This document shows, one piece after another, positions 56,155 through 64,000 of a stretch of DNA of 64,000 bases. The position numbers were made by a program, and so were the translations under genes. This stretch comes from Carettochelys insculpta (taxonomy: Eukaryota > Chordata > Testudines > Carettochelyidae), in the NCBI RefSeq assembly GCF_033958435.1, contig NC_134137.1, positions 124,222,001-124,286,000 of the forward strand. The letters are read 5' to 3'. The notes below the pieces were generated by a model, which saw only the letters and a list, made by a program, of their open reading frames with translations, did no database searches and was not told the origin of the DNA. The number at the start of each line of letters is the position of its first letter. Within the stretch, counting starts at the first letter, position 1.

Positions 56155-58385
56155 AGTTAGATACTGGACTGTCCCTCAGAGGATTTAGCCTCAGGACATG
56201 GCATACCCTGAACCTTGGGTTTAAGAACCACAACCAGTGCGAGAAGCCGATGCTGAGCTGTGACCCCCATATAAGCTGCTTTTGCCTGGGGGATGCCCAC
56301 ATGACTGACAGGTGTCACATTTGTAAGAGTTTCAAACCACCTATGAGAAAGAAGTGGGACATGAGCCGAAAGGGGCTTCTTATGGAATCTGTGCTGCCAC
56401 TGGCGATGGAGCAGCCTGGGTCAGACTCTGTGCACAACAGTGCAGCCTCTCTGCAGACAGCCCAAGTGGCACCACTGTCAGAATGGCAAAGATTCACCTC
56501 CCTGGCAGCCTCTGTCAGGGAAAAGAAGGCCAGGAGAGGTCCATCTCCTACTCACCAGGGCGAGGGGAGGGCAGGAGCCAAGCCTAGACCCATGAAGGGC
56601 AGCTCATCACCCCCAAGTGCTTCATTCAGGCGGGAAAACCAGGAAGACCCCTGCCTGCCACCCTGGATAGCTGAACCTATGTCCAACACCTGGAAATCCC
56701 ACTGACCCTGGAGGCCCTTAGGTAGTGCAAGATGTATTGTCACTTGTGGTGCTACCCCACCACTGCTGGCAGCCCCCAAGTCTAGAGGTAAGCCCGCCTT
56801 GGGAGCACCCACTCAATCCCATCTGTGTGGCTCCAGTCTCACCTGCTGAGAGCCATCCCCCACACCCCCCCGCACACAGTGTCACTGCCCAGCTGCAGCC
56901 CCAAGTGCCAATCCCCAGGCACCGCTCTACAGGATCGACGCCCCAATTGCCAGCTACCTGGAATGGCCCACAGAAGAGCTGCTCCACATCCATGCATCAG
57001 CTGTCAGCAGAGACTCTTCATCATGATCCATGTTCCCCCACCACTGCACAGTGCTGGTCCCAGAGCATGCTGTGTCGATCACAAGGCTACCACTGCAGAC
57101 CTGCTGAACGTAGCCCCTGGGCCTATGGTTCCTACTTGGAGCAATGAATAGAATACAGCTGGGACTGAGATGCTTGGTTGATCTTAGCACAGTTCCGGTC
57201 ACTGGAGCTCAGTCTCCTGGGCCTTAGAGTCAGACCAAGAGCCCTTGCAGCTGGGTCAAGGTCCTCCCTTAGCAGCACCAGTTACTCCAGTGGCACCACA
57301 AAGTTTCTGATAGCGTCAGGGCCAGTGGCCAGGACTGTGGCAATAGAACCAATGGGGCCTTGCCCAACACCTGCAGGGCCCCAGGGTAGCCTTGACACCC
57401 CCCAAGAGACCAACAGATTCAGTCTCCCATCCATTGGAGATGGAATCACCAGCACTGGGAATTCCCTCAGATCCACCAAGTGGGAGAGGAGGGCCAGGCT
57501 GAGCAGAGCCCAGAGGATACACCTGTGGCACCAGTGTTGTCATCTTCATCCCCTGATGGGGCTATTGTGGGACCCCCACCAGTGGCTCTGCATGATGAAG
57601 CGAGGGCTCACCAAGACTTCCTAAGATGGTGGCCTCTAATCTGGGGCTGGAAACAGAGGAACTGGAGGAGCCCACAGACTTGCTCTTAAATGTCCTCTGC
57701 TCAGCAGCCCCTGCTAGGATTGTGCTCCCAGCGCACATGAGGTGGCCCTATGCCAAACCCCGTCTTCCCTACCCATGACTTCAAAGCGTGCACAGTACAA
57801 ATATTACGTACCTGCTAACGGGTATGAACAAGGCCATCCGAAGGGGGTGGGGGGGCAGGGATTTTGAGGGTGTGCAAAGGGTGATATCCCAGTCACTATT
57901 CTGGATCCTGCCCACTTCCCTGTTCCAACTAGCTTTTTTTTCTTATTTTTCTTCTGACCTGGATGTCCCTAACCTCAGACCACTGGTTCTTCGGTACCAT
58001 GGCGTAGAGACATACCCTCCATTTCACTTCTACATCCGCAGCCCTGCCTTTCCTCCGCATACCTCGTCAAGCATGCCTCTCACAAGAGTCTACTGCAAGA
58101 GGCAGTGCAAAACCTGCAGCATCTGGGGGCAGTGGAAGCCGTCCCCCTGGACCTCAGAGGCAAGCGGGTTCTACTCCTCTTACTGGCTAATCCCCAAAAC
58201 CAAGCAGCCTACTGTTGGAGTTTCTGGCAAAAAGGAGCTGTGCCCCGGGGTTGGAGGGGGGGTGGGGGGGGTGGGCGCGTTGCCCTTTATACTGCTCCAT
58301 GAGGGCCTCACTCTAGGGGCTGCCAGAGTTGCTCCCCTACAGAAACAGCTAAGGGAAAAAATCTTCTGGCAGCAGGGTGTGTGGT
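56155..58385 (+). mobile_element. DIRS-like retrotransposon remnant (gag to start of RT)
   Basis: The frame at 56250-56705 carries CDPHISCFCLGDAHMTDRCH followed by ICKSFKPPMRKK, a gag-type CxxC...H...C knuckle with the basic text common in vertebrate DIRS elements. At about 58105-58200 the text LQHLGAVEAVPLDLRGK, then after a frameshift GFYSSYWLIPK, is the N-terminal part of a DIRS-type reverse transcriptase. The rest of the polymerase and the tyrosine recombinase are absent. Between the two lie proline/serine-rich frames broken by stops. The insertion boundaries are uncertain; no split direct or inverted DIRS termini were found. Confidence 0.65.
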
Positions 58386-59873
58386 GAGCACATTCACCTG
58401 ACTCGGAATGGACATGAGCAGCCCTCCTTGAAGAATGCCACTTATAGAACAGGTAACTGTCTTTTCTCCTGGATGTTGAGGTCTGAAATTTTGGGGCAGA
58501 AACCACCATCTCCAAATGAGTGTCTGAAGACCCACTGATCTTTTTGTCAGACACACAGAAGGGTGAACAAAAAGCTTCCAAAACTAGCATTTTTCGTTCA
58601 TGCCAGAAATGGTGCTAAGGAAAGCCTACTTAATGCAGTGTTAACAGGCCTTGTCTACATGAGCAAGTTAAATTTAGTTAAATTGGGATGACTGACTGGG
58701 AGTCCATGTGCAATTGAGCCAAAATATGAACGGTAACTCATTGTCTGTCTGTAGGTTTAATCAGTATCCATCTGAAAACTCTTTTCATAGGTTGCAGCAT
58801 AAAAGCACTCAACAGGTGGGGCCGGGTGCAGAGGAAAACTAACTAGCACCGTTAACAATCTGTTTCCATCACCAAGTGTGTGCCTCCAGAGCAAGTTGCT
58901 GCGCTAATGTACTGCTTGGGTTGCCGCATGGTTCTTCTTCAGGCTACATCTACTAGGGTGGGCTGTGGGCAAAAAATAAGTTAATGGCCGAGGCTTAGGA
59001 GATAACGTTGCTGACGTGGAGACATTATACCTATGCACGGTGTTGGAAATTCTTATTTACTTCAAGTCCCAGTGTGTCCCAAATTCCTAACTGGATTTAT
59101 CAAACATGTTGTTCTGTTCATCCTCCCAGCCCCCTTCCCTCAGTGTGCATATTCTGAGGCACACAACTTTTCCCCTGATTTTTCCATCTACGTGAAATTC
59201 TGGCATAGATCTTGTTCTCTATACTCACTCAGAAACACCCCATGACTTTGAGGGCGTCCTCTCAGATTCATTTGACCTCTAATAAAGGCTTTCTACAGGG
59301 CCATGCTGTGAAAAAAGAAAGCAGCCCCTTTTCAACATTTTCAAAAGCTGGGGTTGGGTTGCACTACGAGGCCCTGTTGTGCGCGGGTGGATGCTGGCTG
59401 TTTTTCGTCTTTAATTTGCTTCCCTCTTCATTCAGACACAATCTTTTGATCACAGCTTCTAAAAGCATAATGTGATCATATCCAGGCTGCATTTCCCATG
59501 ACCATGGTTGTGGCCACTTTAAAAACAAAAAGCTAATGTCCAGTGCTTTTTCACCGCTATTAATTTAATTCAATGATATATTTTATACTTGACTATATAA
59601 TAACAGAGAGATGCCTTAAATGTCTATTATTTTTACACTCCCATTACTTACAAATAGCTCCTTCGGTAATTTTATGCCAAGCTTCTGCCAAGGTTGAACT
59701 TTCACAGCCAAGTTATAAAGGTCACAGCATGATCTACGAAAGTGCTATAATATTTAATGTGTATTGTCCATTACCGGTTGTGAACAGTACGTGCTAAAAA
59801 TGGAAACATAGGAAGAGGACTCCATAAGATGTTTAAATTTGAGGAAACATTTTTTCCCCACAGGACTGTGAGA
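58386..59873. other. Intergenic, possible fragments of short elements
   Basis: ggccttgtctacatgagcaa (58649) and ggctacatctactaggg (58939) resemble left ends of the short inverted-repeat elements but lie in the same orientation, so no complete element can be drawn. Otherwise unrecognised. Confidence 0.35.
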
Positions 59874-59879
59874 TTTATT
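59874..59879 (-). promoter_or_regulatory. Candidate polyadenylation signal of ECRG4
   Basis: tttatt on the + strand reads AATAAA on the - strand, about 450 bases after the ECRG4 stop. A non-canonical ATTAAA also lies near 60099. Which of them is used is not decidable from sequence. Confidence 0.35.
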
Positions 59880-60326
59880 TACAAGCACTGACACAGATCT
59901 AATTAACTGAGCACAGTGAAACACATTGTCTTTTCAAATGCACCAAAGCTGGGTAAAATCATGGAGTCTATTTTTAAAAATGAGTACAAGGCCCTGGAAA
60001 ATGTAATCCCGACTCATGTGGCACCTGGAAATGAAGTCAGCTATTGCGAACTCTGTCTATACCCAAGAAATGGAAAAATGCTTATGTTAGCAAAAGACTT
60101 TAATTCTAACACTTCTATATAGTGTATTGGGAAGTAATTATAGAAACACCATTCCAAACAGCCTTCCAAGGGGGATAATTCCTTTCCTCTCCTTGTTTAT
60201 ACAAAAAATGGCTACTGGAAGAAAGGAGGGTGGAGGAAGAAAAAAGAGAGAAGATGGGACTGAGGCTAGGGCTCAGCTCAATCTGATACAGACTCATAAC
60301 TCTTAGTTGCAGTAGAATAAATGAGG
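59874..60326 (-). other. ECRG4: Probable ECRG4 3' UTR
   Basis: Sequence between the ECRG4 stop and the candidate AATAAA. No repeat recognised; an A-rich segment near 60220-60250. The extent is inferred from the signal only. Confidence 0.4.
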
Positions 60327-60488
60327 TTAATAATCATCATAGTTGACACTCGCTCCATGCCTGAAGGTGTGTGGATTTCGGGGCCCAATAGCAGCATCTT
60401 CATCATAATGGTGCTGATAGTAGCCGCCGTAATATTCATGGCCCCTGCGTACAATGTTTGCCCAGTAGGAGACATCATCTTCAAATTT
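60327..60488 (-). CDS. ECRG4: ECRG4 terminal coding exon
   Basis: The acceptor on the - strand is gtttgcag. It encodes [20 protein letters not shown] and then [16 protein letters not shown] and a C terminus ending GASVNYDDY, followed by TAA at 60327-60329. Tyr/His/Asp-rich composition is characteristic of augurin. Confidence 0.96.
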   Translation of the reverse strand, partial: KFEDDVSYWANIVRRGHEYYGGYYQHHYDEDAAIGPRNPHTFRHGASVNYDDY

Positions 60489-62600
60489 CTGCAAACAAAT
60501 GAGACTGAATCAACTTCAACTGTTCTATGAAAAAGGAAAACAATATAATGGGTCCTCCTGGTTTGTTTTAGGTATGATAAGCCTTTGCTTATTTGAAAAA
60601 AAGTAGGTTTTATTTAAAAAGCTTCATTAGGGCTTCCAAAATTAGAACACTAAACATCCCACAAAGTTATGGAAATCCAGTTGCCATCTTCTCTGGGCCC
60701 CTTTAGCCTCACCAAAAACATTGTAAGAAGCCAAGAATTTAACATTTATAGCTTTATGCTTTACCTCTTGTATGTGACTTTAAGCATGTCCACCCGCTAC
60801 TTTCAGTGAGCTCTCATCTACAGCTTGTGCAATATGCGTATGAACAGGACTCCTCAGTTTCCAGAGGAATGGTTACTTTGTAGGAATGCTGGAGTGAAAT
60901 TTTCATTTGACAGGAGGCTTGTCAAATGCCTTCAAGTAGCACACCATCTCTTTAAACTTTTTAATGAACATGAAACTTAGCTATTTAGGTACCTAAATTC
61001 CTCTGAGTTCAATGGAAGTTAGCTGCCTGAAGTACCTTTAGCTTTTTGTACTTTTTGTGCTCATACAAATTAGAAATTTGCAGCTCTGATCAAAATGGAA
61101 TGTACCACCAATATATGATCTAACAGACTTTCCCCGCAACTGCCAGTGGACTAGGTATTCAGATCCTTGCTTCTTCTGAGAACACCAATCATGCCAAAAT
61201 TGTGAGTGGATCTGTGATATGTACAAACACACAAAAGTAATAGACTGAAGCCCACCTGCTCATTTCAACTCTCGTAACTTTGTTTGGTGTAAACAACAAG
61301 GAGTACCACCAGATGCCTGGTTGTTTTTGGTGAAACAGGCTAACACCAAGATGCCTCTTAAGCCAGGTCTACACTAGACCTGAAAGTCAAGCCTAGATAC
61401 GCAATTCCAGCTATGACAATTGCGTAGCTGGAATCAACGTACCTAGGATCAACTTACCTGGCCATCCTCACAAAAGGCGCTTGATGGGAGATATTCTCCT
61501 GTTGACCATCATGTCTCGTAATAATGAGTACCCAGGTCGACAGTCAAACCCTGACCATTCAATTTTGCGTGTCCACAGTGGGTGTGCAAAATCAAACCCT
61601 AGAGGCTCAACCTTGACCAGGTCAATGTCCTGGTAAGTATAGACATACCCTAAGATTTTTTTTGTGTAAGTGTCTCTCTTTCTCATATACACTTTTCCAT
61701 ATAAACCTGATGACAATTTCATTAAATTGAAACAAAAGCATTCAAAATTTTAGAACACATTTTCCTTATATAATTTTAATGAAGAGGGTTTTAAATCAAG
61801 TTATCAAAAATAACCATTAGCTTTGTATTCATCTGTGACAATTCTCTAGTCTTCTCTACTTCAAAAGCTATGAGAGAGTCAAACTTATGAAGAGACCACT
61901 TCTTTAGTGGTATGTGTTCTTAGTATCACTACAGTTGCACACACCTTGATGTCTCCATTACTACTAGAAAGACTAGCACAGTAAACCCCCGAGATATGCG
62001 CAATTGAGTTGCTTGTGTCTTGGGTTCATGCGACCGCCACCCCGACAGGAGCGGGGAAATGACTTCTGTCAGAGGTGGCAGCCTGGCTTTTGTCTGCCAC
62101 CCCGACAGAAGCAGTTTACTGGTCCCTGGGAGTGGTGGGGAGCTGGGAACCAGATGTCAGCCTAGTTCCTGGCTTCCCTCCACTGGCAGGACCCAGGAAA
62201 CTAACCAGCAATGTGCTGGTCAGTTTCTCAGGTTCTGCCAGCAGAGGGGAGCTGAGAGCCAGGCTGCCATCTGGTTTCCAGTTCCCTGCCACTCAAGGGC
62301 AACTCCCCAAGTTCCCTGAAAATTCAACTTACGCGGGGTTGCCAAGAACACAACCTCCATGTAAATCAGGGGTCTACTGTAAGGGGTTGGACTCGACCTC
62401 GTGAGGTCTCTTCTAGCCTTAGGATTCTATGATTCTACTCACGGTTTCATCAAATCCCAAGTAGAGGAATTGTTGGTACCACTGCTGCACATCAGGTTGA
62501 GTCCTGTCCCACAGTTGGCGCTTCTGGCGTTTCAGGCTGCTTAAGAACTCCTTGGCTGTGTTTTCTTTTACTGATACCTCTGTTTTAGCTGGTGCAGGAG
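60327..62600 (-). CDS. ECRG4: ECRG4 (augurin), last two coding exons; 5' part outside window
   Basis: Two - strand exons, 62443-62600 and 60327-60488, join in phase 0 into 105 codons plus TAA. They match vertebrate ECRG4/augurin, a small secreted precursor (about 148 residues in human) that is tethered at the cell surface and cleaved into peptides; roles in cell growth control and inflammation are reported. The processing site [12 protein letters not shown] is intact, followed by [20 protein letters not shown] and the tyrosine/histidine-rich tail that ends GASVNYDDY. The signal-peptide exon and the exon carrying NKLKLML-like sequence are not visible up to 64000. ECRG4 converges on UXS1, in agreement with the gene order I recall for human. 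The segment after KFEDD differs from the human one at several positions but keeps its length. No frame damage is seen. Confidence 0.95.
60489..61361. other. ECRG4 intron, nothing recognised
   Basis: AT-rich intron upstream of the terminal ECRG4 exon. Confidence 0.45.
61362..61650. mobile_element. MITE with TAA duplication, in ECRG4 intron
   Basis: Ends gccaggtctacactagacct and taagtatagacataccc are inverted; taa flanks both sides (61359-61361, 61651-61653). Arms share tcaacttacct/aggtcaatg-like blocks. 289 bases, non-coding. Confidence 0.85.
61979..62379. mobile_element. pogo-like non-autonomous element in ECRG4 intron
   Basis: cagtaaacccccgagatatg at the left and aaatcaggggtctactg at the right are inverted. 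TA follows the right end; the left flank is ca. The core holds imperfect repeats of gccaccccgacag. 401 bases. Confidence 0.68.
62382..62436 (+). repeat. CR1 3'-end fragment abutting ECRG4 splice donor
   Basis: ggggttggactcgacctcgt, gaggtctcttctagccttag and gattctatgattcta are the end of a CR1 3' UTR with its (ATTCTATG)n tail. The next six bases (actcac) are the reverse complement of the ECRG4 donor gtgagt. Confidence 0.82.
62443..62600 (-). CDS. ECRG4: ECRG4 exon with RQKR cleavage site
   Basis: Read on the - strand: the acceptor is aatttcag (its AG is the ct at 62601-62602) and the donor is gtgagt (62437-62442). It enters two bases into an Ala codon and ends in phase 0 after GFDET. It carries [18 protein letters not shown], with the dibasic/furin-type processing site. 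The donor side of its intron runs straight into a CR1 3' end. Confidence 0.95.
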
Positions 62601-62947
62601 CTGAAATTATGGCTCCAGATGAGATGCCAATAACTTTTTAATTAGCTCCAAATGTATTCTCTTAATTATACCTTGAAGATGAAGTCACCAGCTTCATGCT
62701 TGGCCGTACTATAGTAACAACAGAGCGATAGCAATAGCAATAGCAAACATACTCAATAGAAGAGAATAGAAATTAGCAATTTACTTCATCCTGCACGTGC
62801 CTGTGTCTCTCCCTCAGCCCCTGCTGGATTTTGCAGTAGCTATGGTTGCCCAGACGTTATGCTCTGAGCAAGGAAAAATGAAACTCCTGCACGCTGCGAG
62901 CTGTGTTCCAGTCTGCTGAGCACTGCTGCGGTGGCTCCACAGCAGTA
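62601..62947. other. ECRG4 intron, nothing recognised
   Basis: Only a short (ATAGCA)n-like run near 62728-62747. Confidence 0.4.
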
Positions 62948-63250
62948 CAGGATGAACCACTCTAGTCCGGCACTCTGTCGTTCAGCAACATCCTTAACCT
63001 GGCTTGATTTCAGTGAGCGAGAAGACCACTTACCGGGGGTGTGGCCAAGTTTCTCACGGTCCCATAGAGTCTGTCTACAGCCACCAGTCTTCGCTTTCAG
63101 TGTTCTAAGCTGTTATTGTATTGAGCTGTAATTTACCCCTAAATGTCTTCTAAGAGCCCAGTAAGCAGAGGAGATGTTGGTCATGTTCCTAGACAGTATT
63201 GACCTCCCCGGTCCAGCAAATTCTTTCGTCTGGCAGGGGTCAGATCTCAA
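62948..63250. mobile_element. Short inverted-repeat element, copy 2
   Basis: caggatgaaccactctagtc at the left. The interior ctgtaatttacccctaaatg, cttctaagagcccagtaagc and tattgacctcc matches 36133-36426 in order. The right end is decayed around gtctggcaggggtcag. Confidence 0.75.
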
Positions 63251-64000
63251 GGGTGTGGGATGAGAGGGGATGGGGAAAAGCAAAGACGTGCAAAGCCAGA
63301 TGCATTCTTGAAGCACATCTGAAGCTCTAGGATAAATACCAACAACTCACATTCATGGGTTTTTTGACTCTTCAATCCTTTACATGGTCATGTGAAAATA
63401 TAGTTTGCTGCTTGAATTATATTACATTTTAGTCCTCATCGAAAGTAGAAGTGAGTCTGGATTTAATGGACTGCACAGTCCGGTGCTTCCCAGACTGTGA
63501 GACACAGCTACAAAGGGTTCGTGAGTGTCTGGGAAATTGTCATCAATATGACTGGTCTCGTCTTGTCCTAATTAACGAAAAAGTCATGTGCCTTATCTAT
63601 GGTGTCTGCAGCTGATCCTGCTGGAGGGAGTCTACAGCAGAGAGATTTCCTGGTGCATGAAGCATTGAGCAGGATGCATCTCAGCTGAAAGCCCATGCAG
63701 GAGCAGAAGGCATAGGGAAGCTTTCAGTCCAGGTAGCACTAGAAGCTGTTATCGGGGAGGGCCGTGAGGGAGCGCCAAGGACACCCAGTCTTTATAGAGG
63801 AACAATTTTTACCAAGTGCTAACTCTGTGTGTAGCTAACATTCAGCTGAGGAAGATAATGGTTTTAATAAAGTTAAACAGGAAGGAAGACAATGCAATGA
63901 TGGTTACAATAGGTTTGGATTTTCATGTGACTACAGAAAGTTCACAGCCCCAGGGTGTGTTTTGTTTTGAAAGTGTTAGCACATGAAGTCTGAGGCAGAG
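63251..64000. other. ECRG4 intron or 5' region, nothing recognised
   Basis: I searched for the missing ECRG4 exons (signal peptide, NKLKLML) and did not find them. No repeat named. Confidence 0.4.

Noticed and set aside
56250..56705. 151-codon frame as a host zinc-finger gene
   Set aside because: The CxxC...H...C motif and following text are those of retroelement gag; downstream frames carry DIRS-type reverse transcriptase text.
58649..58960. Two GGC...GTCTAC-like ends
   Set aside because: Both point the same way, so they do not bound one element.
62948..64000. ECRG4 exons 1-2
   Set aside because: No signal peptide or NKLKLML-like coding text on the - strand here; they must lie beyond the window.

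Overview
This is a stretch of vertebrate nuclear DNA, most likely from a turtle. The organism call is an inference from repeat content: a CR1 LINE with an intact ORF and a (TTCTTATG)n tail, a tRNA-Lys-type SINE head, a MIR copy, a DIRS remnant, and many short inverted-repeat elements whose ends read like GGCTATGTCTACACTAG. There is no prokaryotic, plasmid or organellar feature. Coding density is very low; almost every open frame longer than 60 codons is intron noise or transposon-derived.

Two host genes are supported, both only partly inside the window. UXS1 (UDP-glucuronate decarboxylase 1) lies on the + strand. Its last nine coding exons run from 6139 to 43271 and encode about 268 residues, with every splice phase and every GT/AG site consistent. 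The 5' exons are upstream of the window. ECRG4 (augurin, a secreted peptide precursor) lies on the - strand. Its last two coding exons are 62443-62600 and 60327-60488; the signal-peptide exons lie beyond 64000. The two genes are convergent, the same order as I recall for the human UXS1-ECRG4 region. UXS1 makes UDP-xylose in the Golgi/ER lumen and ECRG4 is a secreted pro-peptide; nothing suggests that they work together.

The UXS1 introns (1-43139) hold decayed non-LTR retroelements (645-1497, 14800-15815, 20880-21075, 31555-31760), antisense and sense CR1 pieces, a pair of non-autonomous hAT elements (3901-4523 with a perfect 8-bp target duplication, 7862-8995 with a nested palindromic element), a twin pair of 1.8-2.1 kb non-coding elements (24130-25945, 37175-39239), and many smaller inverted-repeat elements.

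The intergenic interval (43966-59870) holds a CR1 with an unbroken 833-codon ORF2, a decayed CR1 with an insertion, a pogo-like element, a 717-bp element with 3-bp TSDs, repeats with hammerhead-ribozyme-like cores, and a DIRS-like remnant. Around ECRG4 a CR1 3' end touches the splice donor of an exon and is followed by a pogo-like element.

I do not see a new gene system. The observations most worth a second look are the large set of elements that share termini but not cores, the hammerhead-like cores in paired repeats, the twin 2-kb elements with a shared open frame, and the transposon junction six bases from an ECRG4 splice donor.
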